From an uncultured Bacteroidota bacterium (GTDB lineage: Bacteria > Bacteroidota > Bacteroidia > Flavobacteriales > Flavobacteriaceae), in assembly GCA_902546725.1 (NCBI GenBank), contig CACCLB010000002.1, positions 62,001-126,000 of the forward strand: 64,000 nt of DNA, in the 5' to 3' direction. The notes beneath the pieces were generated by a model. The model did no database searches. It was not told the origin of the DNA and saw only the letters and a list, made by a program, of their open reading frames with translations. The position numbers and the translations under genes are program-made. This document shows positions 8,449 through 19,772 of this stretch, one piece after another (positions within the stretch are counted from its first letter, which is position 1; each line of letters begins with the position of its first letter).

Positions 8449-9867
8449 ATGAAACCTTTAATTTTTAAGTACTATTACACGCTTCTAATAGTGCTTTTTG
8501 CTTTAACAGCATGCAAGAAGGACGAATTTATCAACTTGACAGCAACGTTAAGCTCTGACTCCACACTCCTAGAAACGACAGAGGACACTCCAATTATTTT
8601 TAACTTAGAACTAACGGAAAAACTCTCTGAAGATTTACAAATTGAATATGAAATTAACACTGAGGAAATCAATAAATACATCAATAGTGAAGATTTTGAA
8701 TCGTATGTTGAATACATTTCTGATCTTGGAGACCAATGGTCGAGAAGCAATTTTAATCCAGCAGGAATAAATACCTTAATTTTTCCAAAAGGATCAAGTA
8801 TTCTTAAGATTAGAATTCCTTTTTTTGATGATGACAGCTTGGAATACAATGAAGAATTTTATTTAAAAGTCAGAGCAAAACCCAGTTATGGTCTTACCAT
8901 AATGGGGGAAATTAAGCCAATTATGGTTACCGTTGAAGACAACGAAGAAAATATTGACATAGGTGCCTTAGTTGGTGAACCGATCGATGATTTAGAAGAA
9001 GCATTTGAGGGAGCATTAGTTGCTATAGATGAAGATTTCAATTTTAAGGTAGTTGCAATCAACAGAAAAGAAAATATTGATAGGGAATATAAGGCTGCAT
9101 ACGAACTTCTAGATGAGCGTTCAACACATCAGATAAAAAAAGATATACAGGCAGTAAGCCAAAGTGGAGAAGTTCCCATCAGCATGATAAACCTATTTTA
9201 TGAAAACGAGCCCCTTTTTGATTTTGTAGAAAATATGGGAGATCTATACGAAGAAGATCTATGGTTAATGGGATTAAACTTTTATTGGGCATTCAATGCT
9301 TATGAAGATTTTGACGATTATAATAATGATTCCACTATCCCGATTGAGTACAATGCCGATGGAGCTTTTGGAGCTGCACTTGTCCATGAATACGGACATA
9401 TTCTAACTTTAAATTCTAAAAATGAGTTAAACAGGAGGGTTTATAATCCTGCTGAGTGTTCCAGTCTCTTTTCCTTCGAGGATGGCTGTTTCTACAAAGA
9501 ATCAGTCTTAAATCAGTTTAATGCTAATTTTAACCTTATTGAAGAACCCTTGAATAAACCTGAGTTTGTCAGTTGGTATGCAGAGACAGATATCTTCGAG
9601 GATATTGCTGAAACATTTACCGTTTATGTGCTTGAAGAGAAAATCAATCCAGCAACAGCTGAAAGTTCTGGAGCACTTCAAAAAATTAACTTTTTAAAAT
9701 CGCATCCAACTGTAAAGGACAAAAGGAGTTTAATACGTTCTACTCTTGGAAATCCAACGCTACCTCCATTTGGATTCGAGGATTTATCTGCTTTTAATAA
9801 AAGAAGAAAGGGAAAGCCTATTTCCTGTTTACATCAGAGGTTTTCAAAACACTTTACAAGTAAGTAA
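8449..9867 (+). CDS. lipoprotein with Calx-beta-like domain and HExxH zinc metallopeptidase domain
   Basis: A 472-residue predicted lipoprotein (signal segment, then LTACKK with Cys near residue 21). Residues 30-170 resemble a Calx-beta immunoglobulin-like domain (the DDDSLEYNEEFYLKV stretch, then VTVEDNEE). The C-terminal half contains LVHEYGHILTL with HEYGH at 313-317, a zincin HExxH motif, and EDIAETFTVYV around 385-395, where Glu388 could be the third zinc ligand. I infer a surface-exposed zinc metallopeptidase; the family is not named with certainty. It ends at a strong bidirectional terminator. Two Cys pairs in the C-terminal part could form disulfides. Confidence 0.68.
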   Translation: MKPLIFKYYYTLLIVLFALTACKKDEFINLTATLSSDSTLLETTEDTPIIFNLELTEKLSEDLQIEYEINTEEINKYINSEDFESYVEYISDLGDQWSRSNFNPAGINTLIFPKGSSILKIRIPFFDDDSLEYNEEFYLKVRAKPSYGLTIMGEIKPIMVTVEDNEENIDIGALVGEPIDDLEEAFEGALVAIDEDFNFKVVAINRKENIDREYKAAYELLDERSTHQIKKDIQAVSQSGEVPISMINLFYENEPLFDFVENMGDLYEEDLWLMGLNFYWAFNAYEDFDDYNNDSTIPIEYNADGAFGAALVHEYGHILTLNSKNELNRRVYNPAECSSLFSFEDGCFYKESVLNQFNANFNLIEEPLNKPEFVSWYAETDIFEDIAETFTVYVLEEKINPATAESSGALQKINFLKSHPTVKDKRSLIRSTLGNPTLPPFGFEDLSAFNKRRKGKPISCLHQRFSKHFTSK

Positions 9868-9895
9868 AATAGATGATTTCTAAGCTAACTCAGTT

Positions 9896-9927
9896 AAAAA
9901 AGGGATGTATCTTCATCCCTTTTTTAA
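9896..9927. terminator. bidirectional intrinsic terminator
   Basis: AAAAAAGGGATG, a six-base loop (TATCTT), then CATCCCTTTTTT: a near-perfect 12-bp stem with an A-run on the left and a T-run on the right, so it can work on both strands. It lies between the convergent metallopeptidase and patatin genes, and the patatin stop codon is inside it. Confidence 0.85.
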
Positions 9928-10800
9928 TTTTTTTCCAGCATATTCAAAACCCTCTTTCCACCAGGCCTTCATCTGATTCTGGTTAAAAACTAAGGAATTG
10001 GTTGTAAGCACTCTTGGAGTATAGAACATTCTAAGCAAAGCATTGTAATCCTCAGCAACTAATTTGCCTATATGAATGTTTTGAACTTCAATACGATCTG
10101 AGATAAAGCTGAATATCGTACTCAAAGCATCAAAAGGGTTTCTGGAATGAACTCTGTTCGTTTGCTGAAATTCAGTGTCTAGAAGAATGGCATCCACATG
10201 GGTAGCTCCTAAACTGATCGCTTTCTCTATGGGAATAATACACCCAAGGCCTCCATCGGCGTATTCACAGCCCTCCTTGGTTGTCAAACTCATAAAAGGG
10301 ACAAAATTACAAGAAATCCATATCCAGTCTAAAAAATCTGTATAGCTACAATCTGACAGCTTTTTATACTCCACACTACTACCGGTTAAATTAGCTACGC
10401 AAACCACAACCTCTTTGTTTGTTTGCTTTAAAGTGTGAAAGTCATCAATTGAAAGTTGTTGCTCTATAAGACTTCTCAAATTAAAACTTTCTCCAAAGGT
10501 TTTTCTCCCTCGAATTAAGTTCTTGAGAACATTAAAATGGTTGATCTTAATCCGCTCAACCCCTTTTTTGTTAACTACCAAAAAAGGATTATTACTAAAG
10601 ATGCTGGATTGATTGACTTGGGTAAATGCTTCTTTTATGGTTTCTACTTTTCCCAGAGCTAGGTGAGAAATGAGCAAGCTTCCGGTCGAAGTCCCTAAAA
10701 ACAAATCGTAGGACTGCTTCTCCTCTTCCAATAAATACTGTGCGATTCCACCTGCAAAAGCTCCTTTGCTTCCTCCTCCTGAAATAACCAATGCACGCAT
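9913..10800 (-). CDS. patatin-like phospholipase
   Basis: A 295-residue serine lipid acyl hydrolase. The oxyanion-hole GGGSKG (8-13), the nucleophile elbow GTSTG with Ser38, and the catalytic-dyad Asp in ADGGLG (182-184) are all present, so it should be active. There is no signal peptide or membrane segment, so it is probably cytoplasmic. It probably cleaves acyl chains from phospholipids or other lipids. Single gene, divergent from recG; its stop codon is inside the shared terminator. Confidence 0.9.
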   Translation of the reverse strand: MRALVISGGGSKGAFAGGIAQYLLEEEKQSYDLFLGTSTGSLLISHLALGKVETIKEAFTQVNQSSIFSNNPFLVVNKKGVERIKINHFNVLKNLIRGRKTFGESFNLRSLIEQQLSIDDFHTLKQTNKEVVVCVANLTGSSVEYKKLSDCSYTDFLDWIWISCNFVPFMSLTTKEGCEYADGGLGCIIPIEKAISLGATHVDAILLDTEFQQTNRVHSRNPFDALSTIFSFISDRIEVQNIHIGKLVAEDYNALLRMFYTPRVLTTNSLVFNQNQMKAWWKEGFEYAGKKLKKG

Positions 10801-10867
10801 GTCTTAATATTCGGGTTTACTAATTAAATTTACACATTGACTAAACTACCTAAAATTAAGAAATAAT

Positions 10868-12967
10868 ATGGATGCAATGCAAACCGCACTGGTTTATTTA
10901 AAGGGAGTAGGCCCTGAGCGTGCGCGTTTGCTAAAGGAAGAATTGCAATTGAGAACCTACCAAGATCTGCTGCATTTTTTTCCTAACCGCTATATCGATA
11001 GAAGTCGCTTCTACCCTATCAATGAACTTCCTCAAAACAATGCAGAAATTCAAATCAAAGGGAGAATTACTGCCATATCTTTTGTTCAGCAAAAAAGAGG
11101 GAAACGCATGGTCGCCACTTTTAAAGACCATACAGGGCAAATGGAATTGGTTTGGTTCCGAGGCCATCAATGGATTCGAGACCAACTCAAAATCAACGAA
11201 GACTACGTCATTTTTGGGCGTTTAAATTGGTTTAAAGGAAAAGCGAGTATGCCACATCCAGAACTGGAACTGGAACAGAATTTTCAAAAAAATCTAAAAA
11301 TTTCATTTTATCCCATTTATCCCTCCACAGAAAAATTAATCAATAAAGGGATTTCCCAAAAGGTGATCCAGAAAATGGTAGTACAATTACTACAATCCCA
11401 GAGTCAGGCATTTTCAGAAACCCTTCCAACAGCTTTGTTAAATCAGTATAAGCTGATCTCAAAAAATGAAGCCTTGCGTCAAATCCACTTCCCAAATGAC
11501 CAGCATAAGCTTACACGTGCTCAGCTGCGACTAAAATTTGAAGAATTTTTTTATATGCAAATGCAACTGGTTCTCAAAAACGTTCAGCGCAAACAAAAAA
11601 TCAAAGGTCATCTCTTCGAAAAGGTAGGATCGTATTTTAATAATTTCTTTAGGGACCATCTCGCTTTTGAACTTACAGAAGCTCAAAAGCGAGTAATCAA
11701 AGAAATTCGTTTGGACATGGGTACGGGACGACAAATGAATCGCTTGCTGCAAGGCGATGTAGGCTCAGGAAAAACTATCGTCGCTTTGCTTCTTATGCTC
11801 ATTGCAATAGACAACGATTATCAGGCTTGTCTAGTTGCCCCAACTGAAATTTTAGCGCAACAGCATTACCAATCGCTATCCGCTCAACTAAAAAAAATAA
11901 ACCTGACCGTTGCACTTTTGACTGGGAGTACCACTAAAAAAGAGCGAGAGTCCATCCATCAAGGATTGCAAAATGGTGAATTGAATATTTTGATAGGGAC
12001 TCATGCCGTATTTGAAGATACAGTTCAGTTTAAACAACTGGGCTTGGCAATCATAGATGAACAGCACCGCTTTGGAGTCGCTCAACGCGCCAAACTTTGG
12101 CAAAAAAATGAAATGCCTCCACATGTATTGGTAATGACTGCAACACCCATACCAAGAACACTTGCCATGAGTGTTTACGGCGATCTGGATTTATCAGTTA
12201 TTGACGAACTCCCACCCGGAAGAAAAACAGTTAAAACCTTGCATCGTACAGATGCCAATAGATTGAAAGTCTTCGCTTTTCTCAAGGAACAAATTGCCCT
12301 AGGACGTCAAGTCTATATCGTATATCCGTTGATTCAAGAATCTTCAAAGCTGGATTATAAGGATTTGATGGATGGTTATGAAAGTTTGTCGCGAAGTTTC
12401 CCCACTCCTGATTATCAAATCAGCATTTTACACGGTCAAATGAAATCAGAGGATAAAGCCTATGAAATGGAACGCTTTGTCCAAGGAAAAACACAAATTA
12501 TGGTAGCCACTACAGTTATTGAAGTTGGAGTCAATGTATCCAACGCTTCAGTGATGGTTATTGAAAGTGCAGAGCGCTTCGGTCTATCCCAGCTCCATCA
12601 ACTTCGAGGCCGAGTAGGAAGAGGCGCTGATCAAAGTTATTGTTTTTTAATGACCGGTTCTAAACTCTCCAGGGAAGCACAAACTCGTATGGAGACCATG
12701 ACCAAAAGCAATGCCGGGTTTGAAATTGCTGAAGTCGATCTAAGATTAAGAGGGCCAGGTAATATCATGGGTACCCAACAAAGTGGGATTCTACAATTCA
12801 AAATAGCAGATTTAATCCAAGATCAAGCCTTACTCAAAGCTGCCAGAGATCAAGCTTTGCGAATTTTAAAAGAGGATGCTTCGCTGAAAAACGCTGATCA
12901 TCAGTGCATTAAAAGAACACTCTCTGCTCTAAAATTCGATTCCAATATTTGGAATTTCATAAGCTAA
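10868..12967 (+). CDS. recG: ATP-dependent DNA helicase RecG
   Basis: Superfamily 2 helicase (699 residues) that regresses stalled forks and processes recombination branches. N-terminal wedge domain with OB fold (LKGVGPERARLL at the start, then FPNRYIDRS); helicase core with Walker A GDVGSGKT, the DEQHRFG box typical of RecG, TATPIPRTLAM, and TTVIEVGVNV; the C-terminal LRGRVGRGADQS and the RGPGNIMGTQQSG TRG-like region are present. ATG at 10868 chosen; ATG at 10877 is an alternative. Complete and unremarkable. Confidence 0.96.
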   Translation: MDAMQTALVYLKGVGPERARLLKEELQLRTYQDLLHFFPNRYIDRSRFYPINELPQNNAEIQIKGRITAISFVQQKRGKRMVATFKDHTGQMELVWFRGHQWIRDQLKINEDYVIFGRLNWFKGKASMPHPELELEQNFQKNLKISFYPIYPSTEKLINKGISQKVIQKMVVQLLQSQSQAFSETLPTALLNQYKLISKNEALRQIHFPNDQHKLTRAQLRLKFEEFFYMQMQLVLKNVQRKQKIKGHLFEKVGSYFNNFFRDHLAFELTEAQKRVIKEIRLDMGTGRQMNRLLQGDVGSGKTIVALLLMLIAIDNDYQACLVAPTEILAQQHYQSLSAQLKKINLTVALLTGSTTKKERESIHQGLQNGELNILIGTHAVFEDTVQFKQLGLAIIDEQHRFGVAQRAKLWQKNEMPPHVLVMTATPIPRTLAMSVYGDLDLSVIDELPPGRKTVKTLHRTDANRLKVFAFLKEQIALGRQVYIVYPLIQESSKLDYKDLMDGYESLSRSFPTPDYQISILHGQMKSEDKAYEMERFVQGKTQIMVATTVIEVGVNVSNASVMVIESAERFGLSQLHQLRGRVGRGADQSYCFLMTGSKLSREAQTRMETMTKSNAGFEIAEVDLRLRGPGNIMGTQQSGILQFKIADLIQDQALLKAARDQALRILKEDASLKNADHQCIKRTLSALKFDSNIWNFIS

Positions 12968-12986
12968 AAATGGCAGGATAGATTCT

Positions 12987-12994
12987 TATATTTG
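12987..12994 (+). promoter_or_regulatory. -7 promoter element for pheT (TATATTTG)
   Basis: TATATTTG matches TAnnTTTG, 27 nt before the TTG start of pheT. It lies just past the recG stop, so pheT has its own promoter. Confidence 0.45.
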
Positions 12995-13021
12995 CATCTA
13001 TAAAGTTCTAAATTATTTTTC

Positions 13022-15427
13022 TTGAAAATATCTCATAACTGGTTACAACAATTTATAAAGGTAGATCTTCCCAAAGAAGAAATTAGTGTGATGCTTACAG
13101 ACCTCGGGCTAGAGGTTGAGGGCATGCACGACTTTGAAAGCATCAAAGGTGGACTCAAGGGTGTGGTCGTAGGGGAAGTATTGAGCTGTGAACAACATCC
13201 CAATGCAGATCGACTCAAAAAGACAGAGGTAAACCTTGGCGATGAAATTGTACCTATTGTTTGTGGTGCCCCCAACGTGGCAAAAGGACAAAAAGTTTTA
13301 GTAGCGACATTGGGCAGTGTACTTACATTTCACGATGGTAAAGAACTTAAAATCGGAAAGAGTAAAATTCGCGGTGAAGTCAGTATGGGTATGATTTGTG
13401 CTGAAGATGAACTGGGACTTGGAGACAATCATGACGGAATCATGGTTCTAGATGAAGATCAAAAAGTCGGCACACCTGCTGCAGCCCTATTTGAAATAGA
13501 AGAAGATACCGTGTATGAAATTGGTTTAACTCCAAACCGCGCAGATGCAATGAGTCATCTGGGCGTTGCAAGGGATCTTAAAGCCCTGTGTATGCTGCGA
13601 CAAATTCCTTTTGAATGGTCGTATCCTGAAACCTCCTCTTTTCATGTGGACAACACTCAAAACACCATCCCTGTAAAGGTTGAAGACACAGAAAAGTGCA
13701 CGCAATACTTCGGGGTGACGATTTCTAATCTAAAAGTGGCTCCTTCACCTCTTTGGCTACAAAATCGATTGAAAGCCATCGGCATTAATCCAAAAAATAA
13801 CATTGTTGATGTTACCAATTATGTGATGCATGAATTGGGGCAACCTCTTCATGCTTTTGATGCAAATAAAATTCAAAATCAAGTCGTAGTAAAAACCTTT
13901 AAACAAGGAACTCCTTTTACTACCTTGGATGATATAGAACGAAAATTACAATCCCAAGACCTAGTCATAGGAGATGATAATCAAGGGCATTGTATCGCTG
14001 GGGTATTTGGTGGTAAAGATTCGGGTGTTAGTGATACTACCACTTCGGTCTTTTTAGAAAGTGCTTATTTTAACCCTGTAAGCATTCGTAAAACAGCCAA
14101 ACATCACGGACTGAATACCGATGCTTCTTTCCGATTTGAGCGAGGTATCGACCCTGAAATTGGAATAAATGCATTAAAACGAGCAGCTATTTTAATCAAA
14201 CAACTAGGCGGTGGTGTAATATCGAGTGAAATTCAAGAATTCTCCAAGCCCTTAGAAGCTGCTGCTCAAATTTTCTTGAGCTACGAAAAACTAGAAAAAA
14301 CCATCGGGCAAAAAATTGAGGAAAAGGATTTAAACGCCATTCTCAATGCTTTAGAAATTGAAATCAACAATGTATCTGAAACGGGGATCGGAATGACTAT
14401 CCCGCGTTATAGAGTTGATGTTACCCGCCCTGCGGACGTCATTGAGGAGATTTTAAGAGTCTATGGATATAACCAATTGAAAGACAAGCCACTGCTTTTT
14501 GAAGCCAATCCTAAATACCAGTGGAAAAGTGTCCATAAGTTGGAAAATACGATAGCTAAACAACTTTCGAGTTTAGGTTTTTATGAAACCATAAATAATT
14601 CCTTGGCTTCTCCAGACTATACTGCAGACTTTCACAGCAGTGTAAACCTTGTCAATCCTCTTGGTCAAGAATTTTCAAAAATGAGGCAATCCCTAATTCA
14701 CCCAGCTTTGGAGGTCGTTGCTTTTAACCTTAACCGTCAAAACAAAAACCTCAAGTTGTATGAGTTTGGGAATGTATACGGAAAAAAAGAGGACGAATTT
14801 ATAGAAGAAAAACGCTTAAGCCTAAGTCTTTGTGGGGCAGTATTTGAGTCCTTTTGGGGACAAAAGGAAGAAATAGACCCCTTCTTCTATTTTAAAGGCT
14901 TGTTAACGGATATGTTTAAAACACTAGGGTTTTACCAGCTTGAATTTGAGGCAGTGGACAGCCCACAGTTCGATATGGCTTTTGCTTTAATTCATCACAA
15001 ACAAGTCTATGGAAACTTTGGCCTTGTAGCTGCTGAATTAAACAATCAATTTGGAATCGATCAAGATGTGTATGTTGCAGAATTGAATTGGGACAAGCTC
15101 ACCCAAAATGCCTTTTCAAAAAATATCCAATTCGAAGAGATTGCTAAATTCCCATTTGTACGTCGTGATTTTGCCTTGTTGGTAGATCAAGAAGTCGCTT
15201 TTGAAGAACTTCAAATGGTTGCTTTTAAAACTGAGCGAAAAATCCTTAGCGCGGTAACTCTTTTTGACGTGTATGAAGGAAAGAATTTACCCAAAGGAAA
15301 AAAGTCCTATGGAATCAGCTTTACCTTTCAGGATAAAAACAAGACCCTCACAGACAAACAGGTAGATAAAATAATGGATAAGCTCCTTAAAAACTTTAAA
15401 GAAGGCTTCCAAGCGGAGCTCCGTTAA
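13022..15427 (+). CDS. pheT: phenylalanine--tRNA ligase beta subunit
   Basis: Beta subunit of the (alpha-beta)2 PheRS, 801 residues. Order of domains: the N-terminal MKISHNWLQQF motif, a tRNA-binding OB domain (EVLSCEQHPNADRLKKTEV, around 55-75), the B3/B4 editing region (LGVARDLKALC onward), B5, the catalytic-like core (NPLGQEFSKMRQSL), and the C-terminal anticodon-binding FDX-ACB domain (FPFVRRDFALLVD, SYGISFTFQD). It starts with TTG, which gives the family's usual N-terminus. pheS is not in the window. Confidence 0.96.
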   Translation: MKISHNWLQQFIKVDLPKEEISVMLTDLGLEVEGMHDFESIKGGLKGVVVGEVLSCEQHPNADRLKKTEVNLGDEIVPIVCGAPNVAKGQKVLVATLGSVLTFHDGKELKIGKSKIRGEVSMGMICAEDELGLGDNHDGIMVLDEDQKVGTPAAALFEIEEDTVYEIGLTPNRADAMSHLGVARDLKALCMLRQIPFEWSYPETSSFHVDNTQNTIPVKVEDTEKCTQYFGVTISNLKVAPSPLWLQNRLKAIGINPKNNIVDVTNYVMHELGQPLHAFDANKIQNQVVVKTFKQGTPFTTLDDIERKLQSQDLVIGDDNQGHCIAGVFGGKDSGVSDTTTSVFLESAYFNPVSIRKTAKHHGLNTDASFRFERGIDPEIGINALKRAAILIKQLGGGVISSEIQEFSKPLEAAAQIFLSYEKLEKTIGQKIEEKDLNAILNALEIEINNVSETGIGMTIPRYRVDVTRPADVIEEILRVYGYNQLKDKPLLFEANPKYQWKSVHKLENTIAKQLSSLGFYETINNSLASPDYTADFHSSVNLVNPLGQEFSKMRQSLIHPALEVVAFNLNRQNKNLKLYEFGNVYGKKEDEFIEEKRLSLSLCGAVFESFWGQKEEIDPFFYFKGLLTDMFKTLGFYQLEFEAVDSPQFDMAFALIHHKQVYGNFGLVAAELNNQFGIDQDVYVAELNWDKLTQNAFSKNIQFEEIAKFPFVRRDFALLVDQEVAFEELQMVAFKTERKILSAVTLFDVYEGKNLPKGKKSYGISFTFQDKNKTLTDKQVDKIMDKLLKNFKEGFQAELR

Positions 15428-15469
15428 TTACTTCTGTATTAGAAAGCTTTTTTTTAGCGATAATTATGC

Positions 15470-15477
15470 TATTTTTG
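15470..15477 (+). promoter_or_regulatory. -7 promoter element (TATTTTTG)
   Basis: TATTTTTG matches TAnnTTTG, 15 nt before the ATG at 15493, and is the likely promoter of the membrane protein gene and perhaps of the following DUF2007 gene. Confidence 0.45.
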
Positions 15478-15492
15478 TATAAATGATATAGA

Positions 15493-16179
15493 ATGATGAT
15501 GTTGAATTTGTTACCTAAAACCAATCTCGAAGAAGTGCTGAATAAGACGCGAAGCAAAGCGCGTACTTCCCAAGAAAGCCTGTCTTTTGAACAACTAATT
15601 GACGCTCTAGATATCAAAACTCAAAATAATTTTGATTTTGATCGCTTAGAATCTCATAAAATTTATCACTTGGATCAAATCCGAGAGGTGTGCATACAGT
15701 ATCGATTGCGCTTCTTAGATATCAAGTATTTTAAAAATGACTTACCGGAAAGTGCTCATCAGGCGATCCAAGATATTGAAACCAATCACGGTACGGTTCT
15801 TGCTGATTTTAAGGTCATGGCACCTTCTGTACTTTTTAGATTGGAGCGTAAAGACGATCCTCTTCTTTTTGTTCCTATGGGAAACAACTATTTCTATCTA
15901 GTTCACAAATGGGGAAATGACCTGCATCCTCTTCGTAAATTATTGATGTGGCCTTTTAAAAATATTTGGAATCTTTTACTAACTGTGTTGGCAGTGAGTT
16001 GGGTTGCAACAGAAATGACCCCTATGGGTTTATTCACCAAAACCCCAGACCGGGCTTCATATTGGATGCTTTACTTTTTTATGTTTAAAGCCATTGCATC
16101 AATTGTTCTGTTTTACGGTTTTGCATTAGGTAAAAATTTTAATCCAGCAATTTGGAATAGTAAGTATAATAAATCATAA
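15493..16179 (+). CDS. conserved membrane protein of unknown function
   Basis: A 228-residue protein I cannot name. The N-terminal ~150 residues are soluble and charged (with SFEQLIDALDIK and IREVCIQYRLRFL segments). The C-terminal part has two hydrophobic helices (about 157-175 and 188-212) with a short loop, so the soluble domain probably faces the cytoplasm on a two-helix anchor. Three ATG codons in a row (15493, 15496, 15499) leave the start uncertain by two residues. It is followed after 12 nt by a DUF2007 gene, probably in one operon. Confidence 0.6.
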   Translation: MMMLNLLPKTNLEEVLNKTRSKARTSQESLSFEQLIDALDIKTQNNFDFDRLESHKIYHLDQIREVCIQYRLRFLDIKYFKNDLPESAHQAIQDIETNHGTVLADFKVMAPSVLFRLERKDDPLLFVPMGNNYFYLVHKWGNDLHPLRKLLMWPFKNIWNLLLTVLAVSWVATEMTPMGLFTKTPDRASYWMLYFFMFKAIASIVLFYGFALGKNFNPAIWNSKYNKS

Positions 16180-16191
16180 TGCCCCTAACTT

Positions 16192-16410
16192 ATGTCCCGA
16201 ACCTACAAGAGATTGTTTTACGGCACCGCCATGGACGTTGCTAAACTTTGTGGTGTTCTTGACACCGTAGGGATCGTCCCAGTCGTAAAAGACCAGGCTG
16301 AATCAGCGCGTCTAGCCGGGTTTGGGACTCTTTATACAGATCAAGAGGTTTGGGTACATCCCGATGAGTTTGAAAAAGCAAGAGAAGTTGTTCTAGAACT
16401 CGGACTTTAA
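16192..16410 (+). CDS. DUF2007 domain protein
   Basis: A 72-residue protein that matches the DUF2007 fold: an N-terminal strand (KRLFYGTAMDVAKLCGVLDTVGI), a central VKDQAESARLAGFG segment and the C-terminal VWVHPDEFEKAREVV. Members have a ferredoxin-like fold and are sometimes called putative signal-transducing proteins, but no function is established. It lies 12 nt after the membrane protein gene and 47 nt before the symporter. Confidence 0.75.
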   Translation: MSRTYKRLFYGTAMDVAKLCGVLDTVGIVPVVKDQAESARLAGFGTLYTDQEVWVHPDEFEKAREVVLELGL

Positions 16411-16457
16411 AATTGTTTTCATACATTTAAGGTCAAACATCGATTTTAACTTTCCCT

Positions 16458-18043
16458 ATGCAATTTGTCATCTTTATAGCCTTCACTCTACTTGTGGGTA
16501 TAGTAGCTTATCTTGCTACCAGATCAACAAATGAACAATCCGAAGACGGATATTTTTTAGGTGGGCGTAGTCTTACAGGACCTGTAATTGCCGCTTCATT
16601 ATTATTGACCAATCTTTCTACCGAACAACTCGTAGGGCTAAACGGTTCTGCTTACAACGAAGGCATATTAGTAATGGCCTGGGAAACCCTTGCTGCTATA
16701 GCAATGGTTGTGACTGCCCTCGTTTTATTACCACGCTACCTTAAAGGTGGGCTGACTACCATCCCACAGTTCCTCGAACGGCGTTACGATACCATGACCA
16801 AGTCCATTACTTCAGGGCTGTTTTTAAGCGGTTATGTAGTAGTCTTGCTTCCTATTGTGCTCTATTCGGGTGCTGTTGCATTGATTGGAATGTTTGATTT
16901 AGACACGCTTTTCCAAATGGAACAAAGTCAAACTTTAGTTTTGACAGTGTGTTCCATCGGTATAGTGGGCTCCATTTACGCCATCTTTGGTGGACTAAAA
17001 GCCGTTGCGGTTTCTGATACTGTAAATGCCATTGGCTTACTGATTGGCGGTTTAATGATTCCTGTTTTTGGTCTTATGTACATAGGTGACGGTAGTATGG
17101 CCGCTGGTATTGAAGCTTTATATGCCAATGATCCCTCTAAATTTAAGGCTATGGGAGCTTCAGATTCTGCCATTCCATTCAGTACCCTGTTTACGGGTAT
17201 GGTATTGGTACAATTGTTTTATTGGGGCACTAACCAAGCCATCATCCAAAGAGCCTTGGGTGCTAAAAATCTAGTCGAGGGGCAAAAAGGTCTTATACTC
17301 GCTGCCTTTATTAAAATTTTAGGCCCGCTAATTGTAGTCTTACCCGGACTTATTGCATTTTACATTTTTGGAGATACTTTAGATCCCAGTCAGGGAGACC
17401 AATCCTACGGGATGTTAGTCAACAAGGTTCTGCCACCGGTACTCTTAGGCTTTTTTGCAGCAGTTCTTTTTGGAGCTATTTTAAGTTCTTTTAACTCTGC
17501 ATTAAACAGCTCTGTGACCCTTTTTGGATTGGATATTTACAAACAATACATCAATAAAGAAGCTTCAGAAGTTCAAGTAGTACGAGCAGGAAAGGCTTTT
17601 GGTATCGGTTTGGCTGTACTCTCTATGGTCATCGCCCCTTCAATTGCCAATGCGCCTGAAGGACTATTCGGTTACCTTCAGGAAATCAACGGTTGTTATA
17701 CTATACCCATTTTGACCATTATCCTTGTGGGCTACCTAACCAAATATGTCCCTCCTATTGCTGCTAAGATTGCAATGGGGGTCGGTGTTGTAATGTATTC
17801 CTTCAGTCAATTTTTCCTAAAAGGGTATGTGGAAGCTGGGGGTGGAGAATATCCTCACTACTTACACATTATGGCCATCATCTTCTTGTTCAATATTGGA
17901 CTCATGCTCCTGATTGGAAAACTCAAGCCCCGAGCGGAAGCTTATGAACAGCAGTATACAAAACAAGTGGATATTACTGAATGGAAACCAGTACGTCTGA
18001 TGGGATTGATCATTACAGTAATCGTAATCAGCACTTACTTTAT

Positions 18044-18053
<10 letters not shown>
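16458..18053 (+). CDS. sodium:solute symporter (SSS/SLC5 family)
   Basis: An integral membrane transporter of 531 residues with about 14 hydrophobic segments. SSS signatures: YFLGGRSLTGPVIAASLLLTN (the TM1 unwound region), the AVSDTVNAIGLLIGG segment and FFAAVLFGAILSSFNSALNSSVTLF, equivalent to the conserved TM8 sodium site. Most similar in layout to sugar symporters of the SGLT type, but the substrate is not known. Its stop lies inside a terminator hairpin, and the convergent ABC-F gene ends one base away. Confidence 0.88.
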
Positions 18054-19743
<1,690 letters not shown>

Positions 19744-19772
19744 TTAATTGTTAAAAATTGTACTTTTAACAC

